This document shows, in pieces, positions 44,038 through 52,924 of a DNA stretch of 64,000 bases. The notes beneath the pieces were generated by a model. The model had not been told where the DNA came from. It ran no database searches and saw nothing but the letters and a program-made list of their open reading frames with translations. The number at the start of each line of letters is the position of its first letter. The first letter of the stretch is position 1. The position numbers and the translations under genes were made by a program. The DNA is from G965205725 sp965205725 (GTDB taxonomy: Bacteria > Pseudomonadota > Gammaproteobacteria > Pseudomonadales > Halieaceae): assembly GCA_965205725.1 (NCBI GenBank), contig OZ242189.1, forward strand, positions 1,116,001 to 1,180,000, in the 5' to 3' direction.

Positions 44038-45495
44038 ATGCAAAGAAATACCCTAACCAGCCTGCGCAAAGGTCTGCAGGACGGCGCATTCTCAAGCCTT
44101 GAGATCACTCAGGACTATCTGGCCCGTATTGCGCAGACGGATAACTCTCTGAATGCCTTTATTACAGTAACGGCAGACCAGGCGCTGGCGCAGGCCGAGT
44201 CGGCTGATGTGCGACGTACCACTGGCGAATCATCTCCCTTGCTGGGCCTTCCAGTCGCACACAAAGATATATGGTGCACTGAAGGCGTGCGGACCAGTTG
44301 CGGCTCGCGCATGCTTGACAATTTTGTCCCACCTTATAACGCGACTGTTATCGAGCTATTGAACGCACAGGGCTGCGTCAGCCTGGGCAAAACAAATATG
44401 GATGAGTTCGCCATGGGCTCTTCCAGTGAGTCCAGCTTTTATGGCCCAGTACTCAATCCCTGGGATCGTGGTCGCGTTCCAGGCGGCTCCTCTGGCGGTT
44501 CGGCGGTGGCTGTCGCAGCGGGACTCGCACCCGCTGCCACCGGCACCGACACCGGCGGTTCCATTCGACAACCAGCCGCACTGTGCGGCATCACCGGCAT
44601 CAAGCCCACCTACGGCCTGGTATCACGCCTGGGCATGATCGCTTTCGCTTCAAGCCTGGATCAGGGCGGGCCTATGGCACAAACAGCGGAGGATTGCGCC
44701 CTCCTGTTAAGTGCCATGACAGGCTATGACGCCTCCGATTCAACCTCAATTGAGCGGGATTCCGAAGACTATTTGAGTCAACTGGGTGACGAGATAAAGG
44801 GTTTGCGCATTGGTATCCCCGAACAATATTTCAACGAGCAGCTAGATACTGGCATCGCCAGCGTTATTCAAATTGCATTGGCCCAGCTCGAACAGTTGGG
44901 CGCCAGTCTGGTTGATATCTCATTACCTCACATGGACTTAAGTGTGCCCGCCTATTACGTCATAGCACCAGCGGAGGCTTCCACCAACCTGTCGCGCTTT
45001 GACGGCGTTCGCTATGGTCACCGCTGCAACGACCCGCAAGATTTATACGACCTGTATACCCGCACCCGCGAAGAAGGCTTTGGCGCTGAGGTGAAACGGC
45101 GCATTCTTGTCGGCACCTACGCACTGTCGGCTGGCTACTACGATGCCTACTATCGCAAGGCGCAGCAAATTCGACGCCTGATACAGCAAGACTTCACAGC
45201 CGCATTTGAGAAAGTAGACCTTATCGCTGGTCCAACGACACCGCACTCCGCCTGGAAGCTGGGAGAAAAGTCCAACGATCCTGTGTCAATGTACCTGGAA
45301 GATAGCTACACCCTGGGTGTCAATTTGGCTGGTTTGCCAGGGATGTCGCTGCCCGCTGGCTTTAACCAAGCGCTTCCAGTGGGTCTACAGCTCATTGGTA
45401 ACTATTTTAAAGAAGGCCAATTGCTCAATACCGCGCACCAGTACCAGCAGATCACGGACTGGCACTCTCAATCGCCGAAAGGTTTGGAGCAATAA
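44038..45495 (+). CDS. gatA: Asp/Glu-tRNA amidotransferase subunit A
   Basis: Amidase-signature glutaminase subunit, 485 residues from ATG 44038 (MQRNTLTSLRKGL). The Ser-cisSer-Lys triad is visible: Lys in LPVAHKDIW, cis-Ser and Ser in PGGSSGGSAVAVAAG and GTDTGGSIRQPAALCG. The open frame upstream of 44038 is only overlap with gatC. gatB follows after one base. Confidence 0.97.
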   Translation: MQRNTLTSLRKGLQDGAFSSLEITQDYLARIAQTDNSLNAFITVTADQALAQAESADVRRTTGESSPLLGLPVAHKDIWCTEGVRTSCGSRMLDNFVPPYNATVIELLNAQGCVSLGKTNMDEFAMGSSSESSFYGPVLNPWDRGRVPGGSSGGSAVAVAAGLAPAATGTDTGGSIRQPAALCGITGIKPTYGLVSRLGMIAFASSLDQGGPMAQTAEDCALLLSAMTGYDASDSTSIERDSEDYLSQLGDEIKGLRIGIPEQYFNEQLDTGIASVIQIALAQLEQLGASLVDISLPHMDLSVPAYYVIAPAEASTNLSRFDGVRYGHRCNDPQDLYDLYTRTREEGFGAEVKRRILVGTYALSAGYYDAYYRKAQQIRRLIQQDFTAAFEKVDLIAGPTTPHSAWKLGEKSNDPVSMYLEDSYTLGVNLAGLPGMSLPAGFNQALPVGLQLIGNYFKEGQLLNTAHQYQQITDWHSQSPKGLEQ

Positions 45496-45496
45496 C

Positions 45497-46939
45497 ATGC
45501 AGTGGGAAACGGTTATCGGCCTGGAAGTCCATGTTCAACTGGCTACCCAGTCAAAAATATTTTCCGGCGCGGCAGCGCGGTTTGGCGCGGAAGCCAACAG
45601 TCAGGCGTGTGCTATAGATCTCGCTATGCCGGGCATGTTGCCAGTCCTCAACCAGGAAGCTGTGCGTCTGGCTGTGACCTTTGGACTGGGGATCAATGCG
45701 GAAATTAGACGGCGCTCGGTATTTGACCGCAAGAATTATTTTTACCCCGACCTGCCCAAAGGCTACCAGATATCCCAGTTCGATTACCCTATAGTCGGCA
45801 AAGGTGAAGTTGATATTCAGCTATCCGATGGCAGCAGTCGATCAATTCAAATTACCCGCGCCCATCTGGAGGAAGATGCCGGCAAGTCGCTACACGAAGA
45901 CTTCCACGGGCAATCAGGTATTGACCTCAACCGCGCCGGCACCCCATTACTGGAGATTGTATCTGAACCGGATATCCGTTCAGCCGAAGAAGCCGTGGCC
46001 TATTTGAAAACTATTCATTCACTGGTGACCTATCTCGGCGTATCGGATGGCAATATGGCTGAAGGTTCCATGCGCTGCGATGTCAATGTGTCACTGCGTC
46101 CCTGCGGCCAAACTGAGTATGGCACCCGCACTGAGATAAAAAACGTCAACTCGTTTCGATTTGTGGAAAAAGCAATTCACGTTGAGCGCGAGCGCCAAAT
46201 GGACATTCTCGAAGATGGCGGCAGTATTGTTCAGGAGACTCGCCTGTATGATGCAGAGCGCAACGAAACACGCCCGATGCGCAGCAAGGAAGTCGCCAAC
46301 GACTACCGCTACTTTCCTGAGCCTGATTTGCTGCCGATAGTTATCGACGGGATCTATATCGACCAGATACGCAATAGCCTGCCCGAGCTTCCCAGAGAAA
46401 AACGCACTCGCTTTGTTGAGTCATTTGGCCTGAGTGCTTATGACGCAGCGGTGCTCTCGGCCTCGCGCCCTCTGGCTGACTATTTTGAAGCGGTGGTCAA
46501 TGCCTGTGGCAATGCCAAGCTGGCGGCGAACTGGGTTCAGGTGGAGCTATTGGGCCAACTCAACAAATCAAATCTGGACATTGTCAACAGCCCTGTTAGC
46601 GCGGCAGCGCTTGGTGGCCTTATCGAACGAATTGACGACCATAGTATTTCCGGGAAAATAGCCAAGCAGGTCTTCGAGGTCATGTGGAATGGCGAGGGCA
46701 GCGCCGATGAAATCATAAACGCAAAGGGCCTCAGGCAGGTCAGCGATAGCGGCGAACTCGAAGCCATGATCGACAAGATGCTCGCCAACAGCCCCAATCA
46801 GGTACAACAATACCTGAGTGCTGACGAAAGTAAGCGCAAGAGACTACTGGGCTTTTTTGTCGGTCAGATCATGCGGGCCTCGAAGGGCCAGGCTAACCCG
46901 CAAATGGTTAACAAACTACTCGACAAGAAACTGGCTTAA
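45497..46939 (+). CDS. gatB: Asp/Glu-tRNA amidotransferase subunit B
   Basis: Kinase-like and tRNA-binding subunit of GatCAB, 480 residues from ATG 45497 (MQWETVIGLEVHVQL). Landmarks are DRKNYFYPDLPKGYQISQFD, EDAGKSLH, GSMRCDVNVSLRPCG and the YqeY-like C-terminal tail. The upstream open frame in gatA is not part of it. Complete GatCAB is present, as in Pseudomonas, where it serves mainly Asn-tRNA. Confidence 0.97.
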   Translation: MQWETVIGLEVHVQLATQSKIFSGAAARFGAEANSQACAIDLAMPGMLPVLNQEAVRLAVTFGLGINAEIRRRSVFDRKNYFYPDLPKGYQISQFDYPIVGKGEVDIQLSDGSSRSIQITRAHLEEDAGKSLHEDFHGQSGIDLNRAGTPLLEIVSEPDIRSAEEAVAYLKTIHSLVTYLGVSDGNMAEGSMRCDVNVSLRPCGQTEYGTRTEIKNVNSFRFVEKAIHVERERQMDILEDGGSIVQETRLYDAERNETRPMRSKEVANDYRYFPEPDLLPIVIDGIYIDQIRNSLPELPREKRTRFVESFGLSAYDAAVLSASRPLADYFEAVVNACGNAKLAANWVQVELLGQLNKSNLDIVNSPVSAAALGGLIERIDDHSISGKIAKQVFEVMWNGEGSADEIINAKGLRQVSDSGELEAMIDKMLANSPNQVQQYLSADESKRKRLLGFFVGQIMRASKGQANPQMVNKLLDKKLA

Positions 46940-46942
46940 GCC

Positions 46943-47233
46943 ATGAAAAAAGATAAAGAAAAAGTTCTCGACGAAGTCTGGACTGAAGAGCGCGTCAAGA
47001 GCTTCCTTGAGGTCAAGTCATATGACGGCGTCGATGAAGATTTTCACATGCTTTTGAAAGCCTACCAGAGCATGCGCGCGGATGATTTTGAAAAATTTAT
47101 CGGCTTTTTTCTCAGCGAAGGCCGCAGCCTCAACGCACAAAACCCGCAGGGACAAACTGTTCTATCCATTGTTGAACAGCACCGGCGCTCAAACAACTAT
47201 GTACAGGTACTTCGCAGTAACGGAGCTAACTAA
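46943..47233 (+). CDS. Conserved small protein, PA4642 family
   Basis: A 96-residue hydrophilic protein (VLDEVWTEERVKSFLEVKSY) matching the PA4642-type family found next to gatCAB in Pseudomonas. Function unknown. No signal peptide or membrane helix. It starts 3 bases after gatB and is probably in the same transcript; a terminator-like hairpin follows. Confidence 0.8.
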   Translation: MKKDKEKVLDEVWTEERVKSFLEVKSYDGVDEDFHMLLKAYQSMRADDFEKFIGFFLSEGRSLNAQNPQGQTVLSIVEQHRRSNNYVQVLRSNGAN

Positions 47234-47265
47234 CGGCCGCTCAACTCCCATGCGATATAAATTTA

Positions 47266-47300
47266 GCCGCGCTTCAGCTTCATAGCGGCCTTGTTTTAGT
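47266..47300 (+). terminator. Candidate terminator after gatCAB operon
   Basis: A short GC stem GCCGC (47266-47270) and GCGGC (47285-47289) with a 14-base loop is followed by CTTGTTTTAGTTT. A second, longer-range pair (GGCCGCT 47235-47241 / AGCGGCC 47284-47290) uses the same right arm. Weak but well placed for a Rho-independent terminator. Confidence 0.4.
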
Positions 47301-47385
47301 TTGCTGAAACAGGAATTCCTCGTCTTCATTCACAATGCACAGTATTATAAAAGAAGCGCTGTTGAGCCAGTGTTCGGAGTAAAAA

Positions 47386-48144
47386 ATGCGAGGCAACATT
47401 AGTACAGGCGCAGGCTATTTGATTCGTGGTGCACGCTTATTGAAGCACCCCAGCCTCAGAGCGTTTGTAATCATCCCCCTGCTCATTAACATTGTAGTTT
47501 TTGGCAGCTTGCTCGGTTATGCGATCATCAGTCTCGCCCCTGTGCTTGAGCAGTGGATAAACGCCATTCCAGATTGGCTGTCTTTTCTGCGCTGGCTGGT
47601 TTGGCCTGTCGTATTCATTGCGCTTGCTTTGATCAGCGGTTACTTTTTTACCGCCGTGGCCATTCTGATTGCAGCGCCATTTAATACCCTGCTCGCAGAG
47701 AAAGCTGAGGAATTGGTTAGCGGCAAACCTGTTGCCGGACTAGAAGGGTTGCGACAAGCGCTAACCAGCTTTCCAAGGTCCCTGTGGCGTGAATGGATCA
47801 AGCTGCTCTATTACCTGCCGCTCTTGCTGGTGGTGCTGGTACTGACATTTATTCCAGGGCTCAACAGCTTGTCGCCAGTGCTGTGGTTTCTGCTGGGGGC
47901 CTGGATGATGGCCGTACAATACGTTGACTATCCCGTAGATAATCACCAGTTGGGATTTTCTGAGGTTAAGGCGCTGTGCCGTCACCAGCGGTTAAGCAGC
48001 CTGGGGTTCGGCGGCTTGGTCGCGCTGGTTAGCGGCATACCGGTTTTGAATTTTTTTGTTGTTCCGGCCGCAGTGGTCGGTGCAACCATTTATTGGCATG
48101 AAGAGTTATGCCATATTGATCGGGGGCATGATCGGGAGGCATGA
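47386..48144 (+). CDS. cysZ: Sulfate transporter CysZ (EI24 family)
   Basis: A 252-residue inner-membrane protein of the CysZ/EI24 family, a sulfate uptake protein for cysteine and PAPS synthesis. It starts MRGNISTGAGYLIRGARLLK and has about four membrane segments plus amphipathic helices; VQYVDYPVDNHQLGFSE is the family signature. Sulfate supply also feeds PAPS for the sulfotransferase at 3771. Convergent with rhlB. Confidence 0.93.
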   Translation: MRGNISTGAGYLIRGARLLKHPSLRAFVIIPLLINIVVFGSLLGYAIISLAPVLEQWINAIPDWLSFLRWLVWPVVFIALALISGYFFTAVAILIAAPFNTLLAEKAEELVSGKPVAGLEGLRQALTSFPRSLWREWIKLLYYLPLLLVVLVLTFIPGLNSLSPVLWFLLGAWMMAVQYVDYPVDNHQLGFSEVKALCRHQRLSSLGFGGLVALVSGIPVLNFFVVPAAVVGATIYWHEELCHIDRGHDREA

Positions 48145-48157
48145 TCGGACATGACCA

Positions 48158-48187
48158 GCGGGCAATACAGCCGCAGTTATTGCCCGC
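48158..48187. terminator. Perfect 10-bp hairpin between convergent cysZ and rhlB
   Basis: GCGGGCAATA (48158-48167) pairs perfectly with TATTGCCCGC (48178-48187) around a 10-base loop, spanning the rhlB stop codon. It lies between convergent genes, where a bidirectional terminator is expected, but neither side has a U tract. Confidence 0.45.
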
Positions 48188-49427
48188 AATGGTCCAGCAA
48201 TTCAGTTGGAGGCAACTCACATTTCAGCTTCGAACCAAGCAGCGCTTCAATATTTGGCAGTAAAAACGCATCGTCTTCGCTGGCAAAGCTGATAGAAGTT
48301 CCTGTGGCACCAGCCCGACCCGTGCGCCCTATGCGATGTACATAGTCTTCGGGATCCTCGGGCAAATTGAAATTTACCACATGGCTCACACCATCCACAT
48401 GGATACCACGCCCGGCCACGTCAGTGGCAACCAGCACCTCAATACTACCCCGCTTAAATTGCTCAAGCGTGCGAGTGCGTTTGTTCTGCGGCACATCGCC
48501 TGACAAAACACCACAGCGAACTCCGCCATTGCGGAGACGCTCATAGAGTCGGCGCACCTGATCACGACGATTGGCAAACACAATGACACTGCTCACTTCA
48601 GGTGTGCGTAACAGATTCTGAAGCACCTTGTAACGCTGCTCACTGGTGACCAGATAAACACGTTGATCGACGCTATCTGTCGCCACATGCTCCGGCTCGA
48701 TTTCAACATGCACCGGCTCAAAGGTCCACTGTTGAGACAAATTGATAATATCTGGCGCAAATGTCGCGCTGAATAACAAGGTCTGACGATGTGATTTAGC
48801 AGGTGTGGCGCGGACAATTCTCTTCACCTGTGGAATAAATCCCATATCCAGCATGCGATCAGCTTCGTCCAGCACCAGAATTTCTACACCATCCAGGAAC
48901 AAATCGCGGCGCCCCATAAAGTCCAGCAATCGCCCTGGCGTTGCCACAACAATATCGACGACATGGTTTTGCAGTTGATTAAGCTGCTTTTGATAGTCCA
49001 TACCGCCAATTAAGGTCGCAACCCTGATATCCGTGTACTTGGCAAGGTCGTGAGCATCTGCGGCAATCTGCATCACCAATTCCCGGGTTGGCGCTATCAC
49101 GAGAGCTCTGGGCTCACCAATAAACCGCTCTCCAGCTATGGGGTTGGCAAGCAGGTCATTAAGAATAGTGATTAAAAAGGCCGCCGTTTTACCGGTGCCA
49201 GTTTGCGCTTTGCCTATGGCATCGTGACCTTGAGCGGTATGAGGCAATATGGCAGCCTGAATGGGAGAACAGTATTGAAAGCCGAGGTCGGCAACACCGT
49301 GCAAGATGCTATCGTGCAGGTCAAGGTCGTGAAAGCGGGTCTCTCCCTCTTTCTCAGGCACTTGAAACTGGTCAATCAACCAGGCTTCTGTCTGCTCACT
49401 CCCTTTATGTTTTTTGCTCACTGGCAC
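48177..49427 (-). CDS. rhlB: ATP-dependent RNA helicase RhlB
   Basis: A 416-residue DEAD-box helicase, RhlB type (degradosome partner). Motifs in order: Q-motif region GFQYCSPIQAAILP, I AQTGTGKT, Ia PTRELVMQI, GG, Ib TPGRL, II VLDEADRML, III SATF, IV VIVFANRR, V TDVAGRGIH, VI HRIGRTGRAG. The leader between doxX and rhlB (49428-49568) holds overlapping inverted repeats. Confidence 0.93.
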   Translation of the reverse strand: MPVSKKHKGSEQTEAWLIDQFQVPEKEGETRFHDLDLHDSILHGVADLGFQYCSPIQAAILPHTAQGHDAIGKAQTGTGKTAAFLITILNDLLANPIAGERFIGEPRALVIAPTRELVMQIAADAHDLAKYTDIRVATLIGGMDYQKQLNQLQNHVVDIVVATPGRLLDFMGRRDLFLDGVEILVLDEADRMLDMGFIPQVKRIVRATPAKSHRQTLLFSATFAPDIINLSQQWTFEPVHVEIEPEHVATDSVDQRVYLVTSEQRYKVLQNLLRTPEVSSVIVFANRRDQVRRLYERLRNGGVRCGVLSGDVPQNKRTRTLEQFKRGSIEVLVATDVAGRGIHVDGVSHVVNFNLPEDPEDYVHRIGRTGRAGATGTSISFASEDDAFLLPNIEALLGSKLKCELPPTELLDHCGQ

Positions 49428-49492
49428 ACAACTGGCTATAAAAAGCGGGGCATTCTATCACCTTTAACATCAATGTGGTGTAAGGGCTGAGC

Positions 49493-49551
49493 GCCCTGCA
49501 AATTGAGTGTGGCCGTATCCGCGGCACGCCTCTGCTTGCAGGGCCGCACTC
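49493..49551. other. Overlapping inverted repeats in the doxX-rhlB gap
   Basis: Two stems compete. GCCCTGCAA (49493-49501) pairs with TTGCAGGGC (49536-49544), and TGAGTGTGGCC (49504-49514) pairs with GGCCGCACTCA (49542-49552) with one mismatch. They share bases 49542-49544, so only one can form fully. On the reverse strand this is after doxX and before rhlB: a terminator, or a leader with alternative folds. Confidence 0.5.
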
Positions 49552-49568
49552 AGCTTGCGGGATTGTAT

Positions 49569-50165
49569 TTAGTCGTCGCTTTGGCCACCACTAAACTGAT
49601 GCAACCAATAGTCAACGCTGACATAACGACCACCCCCCGTAAAAAAGAGGCTGAATAGCATAGCCAGATAGGTAACCCCGAACTCAATGCCGTTGTTGAG
49701 AATAACGAAGCCACCTTTCTCGGTCAGCCATTCATAATTGCTGTTTTCTTGCAGTATTTCACGCGCCCGCTCAAGGCGCACCGACACTTCAGGCACATTG
49801 GATTCGGCGACAGCCGCCCAACCGTTGCCCCAGTGCACGGCAAATATGGCAACCAGCATGGTCACCATCAGTGGCACCGATATCCAGCGCGTGGCCAGGC
49901 CCAGGGCGAGCAATATGGCACCAATAAATTCGGTATACGCTGCCAGATAGGCAAGCAGTGCTGGATAAGGCAGACCCAGTCCCCAGTCAGGGTTACCAAA
50001 CCAGGCAATCGTACCGTCGATGCCGGATATCTTGGTACTGCCGGCGACCCAAAATACCGGGACCAGGTACAAACGAAGGGCCAGGGGGGCCAGGCCATCC
50101 AGGTACTTTAACCGACCGAATATGGCGTTGTGGAGCGAGTAGTAGTGTGCCGCAAGTGCGTTCAT
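49569..50165 (-). CDS. DoxX family membrane protein
   Basis: A 198-residue inner-membrane protein with four helices. RLYLVPVFWVAGSTKISGID, AYTEFIGAILLALGLATRWI, and the final FGVTYLAMLFSLFFTGGG match the DoxX/HvfX group. Unlike many, it has a polar insert (residues 120-155) between helices 3 and 4. The partner genes hvfABC are not adjacent. Function in this organism unknown. Confidence 0.85.
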   Translation of the reverse strand: MNALAAHYYSLHNAIFGRLKYLDGLAPLALRLYLVPVFWVAGSTKISGIDGTIAWFGNPDWGLGLPYPALLAYLAAYTEFIGAILLALGLATRWISVPLMVTMLVAIFAVHWGNGWAAVAESNVPEVSVRLERAREILQENSNYEWLTEKGGFVILNNGIEFGVTYLAMLFSLFFTGGGRYVSVDYWLHQFSGGQSDD

Positions 50166-50241
50166 GGGTTATCTCCCTGTTATTATCTGGAAGCTATGAC
50201 AGGGGCTTTGCTAAAAAGTTGCCCGCTGGTGCACTTCTTTT

Positions 50242-51006
50242 TTAGGCAGAGCTGGCGCTGCAAACCGGGCAGTTGGAATCCGGTTTTAATGTCAAACGCT
50301 GAACCAGCAATGACCAGGCATCGACTACCAGCATGTGCCCGCTAATCGGCTCTCCAAATTGAGCCAATATCTTGATTGCCTCCAATGCTTGCAAGCACCC
50401 TATAACACCCACCACGGGCGCCAAAACGCCGCTCTCGGCACAGCTCAAAGTCTCATCGCCACCTTGTTCGTCCCGATAAAGGCATCGGTAACACGGCCCG
50501 CCGCAACGGGGATCAAACACGGCGACCTGACCCTCTGAGCGAATGGCCGCACCCGACACAACAGGAACACCAGCCTGCCAACAAACGCGGTTGACTGCGA
50601 AACGGGTGGCAAAACTGTCGCTGGCATCCACGACCAGGTCGACCTTGCCGATGTGGTCTGCCAAAGCCGCCTCATCCAGATGCGACGGCACCACCTCCAA
50701 CACAGTTTCAGGGTTATTCGCGGCGACAGCCTCTGCCGCAGACTGCGCTTTATTCATATCCAGACGAGACTGTGCGTGAGCCACTTGCCGCTGCAAATTA
50801 GACAGTTCCACGCGGTCGCCATCGGCGAGCAACAGTGTCCCTACACCGGCCGCCGCCAGGTATAGGGCAACCGGGCAGCCCAGACCGCCCAGACCGATGA
50901 TGAGCGCTCGTGAATTCAATAGTCGCTCTTGCCCGGCGACATCAAAATTTGGCAACATGATCTGGCGGCTATAGCGCAGCAGTTGCTCGTCATTTAGCAT
51001 CGCCAA
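50242..51006 (-). CDS. moeB: Molybdopterin-synthase adenylyltransferase MoeB (ThiF/HesA family)
   Basis: E1-like enzyme that adenylates the C-terminus of a sulfur-carrier protein (MoaD or ThiS). ATP-binding IIGLGGLGCPVALYLAAAGV, VDASDSFATRFAVN, zinc cysteines in CGGPCYRCLY and CPVCSAS. 254 residues. Its start overlaps the prmC stop region by 13 bases. hemA-prfA-prmC-moeB is a conserved order in Pseudomonas. Confidence 0.93.
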   Translation of the reverse strand: MAMLNDEQLLRYSRQIMLPNFDVAGQERLLNSRALIIGLGGLGCPVALYLAAAGVGTLLLADGDRVELSNLQRQVAHAQSRLDMNKAQSAAEAVAANNPETVLEVVPSHLDEAALADHIGKVDLVVDASDSFATRFAVNRVCWQAGVPVVSGAAIRSEGQVAVFDPRCGGPCYRCLYRDEQGGDETLSCAESGVLAPVVGVIGCLQALEAIKILAQFGEPISGHMLVVDAWSLLVQRLTLKPDSNCPVCSASSA

Positions 51007-51824
51007 AGACCTCCACTCACCCGCTCATTACCCGCTAAATCTGTGCGAGTCGCTATAGACTCAAACCCCGCTGCGCCTAGCCATTCACGAACAGCCCCTG
51101 CCTGATCAAATCCATGCTCCAGTAACAACCAGCCATCGCGGCATAGGTAGCTGTGCGCACCCGCTATGATTCGACGCATGTCATCCAGGCCGCTGCTGCC
51201 GGCAGTAAGCGCTGACCTGGGCTCACAGCACACGCCGTCGCCTTGCAAAGACGGGTCGTCTTCAGGGATATAGGGCGGATTGCTGACAATGAGTTCAAAC
51301 TTTTTTTCTCCCAGCGACTCATACCAGTTGGAATACAAAAATTCCACCCGCTCAAGTCCAAGGTTAGAGGCATTTTTCTTCGCCATCTCCAGTGCCCTGG
51401 CGCTGGCATCAGTTCCAAGGACAGACCACAACTCACGCTCACTGGCCAATGCCAGGGCAATCGCCCCGCTGCCCGTCCCCAAATCAATCACGCTTGCGGC
51501 ATCAGGCAGATTCAACTCAAGCGCCCATTGCACCAGAGTTTCTGTATCGGCGCGAGGCACCAATGTGTGTTCATTGACAAACAAACGCAAGGACCAAAAG
51601 TCCTGATAGCCCATTAAATAGGCTAGCGGAACACCCTCGCCTCGCCGCCTTAACTGCACCCAATACTGATCTGCAATAGCCTGCTTTACCAACTCATTCG
51701 GCCAGGCGTATAACCATGATCTGGGCTTGTCCAACTGATATGCCAATAACAGTTCAGCGTCCAGGCTATCGACAGAAGCCGGCCCACTGATCGCAGAGTC
51801 CAGCAGTTGGCGAATGCTAGGCAT
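50994..51824 (-). CDS. prmC: Release factor glutamine methyltransferase
   Basis: Methylates the Gln of the GGQ motif in release factors. A 276-residue SAM enzyme with an N-terminal helical domain, SAM loop VIDLGTGSGAIALAL, and catalytic IVSNPPYIPEDDP. It lies directly after prfA, its substrate gene, sharing the junction base 51824. Confidence 0.95.
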   Translation of the reverse strand: MPSIRQLLDSAISGPASVDSLDAELLLAYQLDKPRSWLYAWPNELVKQAIADQYWVQLRRRGEGVPLAYLMGYQDFWSLRLFVNEHTLVPRADTETLVQWALELNLPDAASVIDLGTGSGAIALALASERELWSVLGTDASARALEMAKKNASNLGLERVEFLYSNWYESLGEKKFELIVSNPPYIPEDDPSLQGDGVCCEPRSALTAGSSGLDDMRRIIAGAHSYLCRDGWLLLEHGFDQAGAVREWLGAAGFESIATRTDLAGNERVSGGLWRC

Positions 51825-52912
51825 TATTCCTCGCCAGAAAGAGCCGCCAACTGATCCGCCTGATGCTCTTGGCGTAAGGGGTCAATCACAGTGCCGAGAT
51901 CACCCTCCATAATTTCAGCCAGCTTATACAGGGTTAGATTAATACGGTGGTCGGTCATTCTGCCCTGGGGGAAGTTGTAGGTGCGGATGCGATCAGAGCG
52001 GTCTCCCGTGCCCACCAGATTGCGACGCTCCGCAGCCTGTTCCGCAGCCTGTTTATCCTGTGCTCCAGACAGCAATTTAGCTTGCAAGAGGGATATGGCC
52101 CTGGCTTTGTTTTTGTGCTGTGAGCGCTCATCCTGACACTCCACGACAATACCGCTGGGTAGATGCGTAATACGAACGGCGGAGTCAGTTTTGTTGACGT
52201 GTTGGCCGCCCGCACCTGAAGCCCTGTAGGTATCAATACGCAAGTCTGCTTTGCCAATCTCAACGGCGTCCACTGCGTCGGCCTCGGGTAAGATTGCAAC
52301 CGTACACGCCGATGTATGAAGACGACCCTGGGACTCGGTCTCCGGCACGCGCTGAACACGATGAGCACCAGATTCAAACTTTAAGTGCGCGTATACATCC
52401 CTGCCGACAACCCGCGTGATGATCTCTTTATAACCACCGTGCTCACCCGGACGCTCACTGATAATCTCCACCTGCCAGCGATTCGCTTCCGCATAGCGCG
52501 TGTACATGCGAAACAAGTCACCGGAAAAAATAGCAGCCTCGTCGCCGCCAGTCCCGGCACGGATTTCGAGAAAAACATTATTGGAGTCATTGGGGTCTCG
52601 CGGCAATAACAGTGTCTGTAGTTCAACCTCCAGCCCTGCCTGCTCCTCCTGTCCAATAGTCAGTTCCTCTTGCGCCATTGCTCGCAAATCTTTATCGCCA
52701 TCCTGTAATAGTGCCCGCGCTTCCTCTAAATTCTCGCGCACCTGACGGTAGCGGGCAAAGCACCGCACCACAGTTTCCAGCCCGGAATACTCTCTCGACA
52801 AGTCTTTAAAGCGGTTTTGATCATTAATGATTTCGCTGTCGCTCAACAGTGCGCCCACTTCCTCGTAGCGATCACTTAGCGTATCGAGCTTTGCCAGCAG
52901 GGAATCTTTCAT
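51824..52912 (-). CDS. prfA: Peptide chain release factor 1
   Basis: Terminates translation at UAA and UAG. 362 residues. The GGQ peptidyl-hydrolysis motif is in GAGGQHVNKTDSAVRITH and the codon-recognition P-E-T tripeptide in RVPETESQGRLHTS (PxT class of RF1). IRTYNFPQGRMTDHRINLTL is the C-terminal block. 12 bases after hemA. Confidence 0.97.
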   Translation of the reverse strand: MKDSLLAKLDTLSDRYEEVGALLSDSEIINDQNRFKDLSREYSGLETVVRCFARYRQVRENLEEARALLQDGDKDLRAMAQEELTIGQEEQAGLEVELQTLLLPRDPNDSNNVFLEIRAGTGGDEAAIFSGDLFRMYTRYAEANRWQVEIISERPGEHGGYKEIITRVVGRDVYAHLKFESGAHRVQRVPETESQGRLHTSACTVAILPEADAVDAVEIGKADLRIDTYRASGAGGQHVNKTDSAVRITHLPSGIVVECQDERSQHKNKARAISLLQAKLLSGAQDKQAAEQAAERRNLVGTGDRSDRIRTYNFPQGRMTDHRINLTLYKLAEIMEGDLGTVIDPLRQEHQADQLAALSGEE

Positions 52913-52924
52913 AAGATAGCGTGC

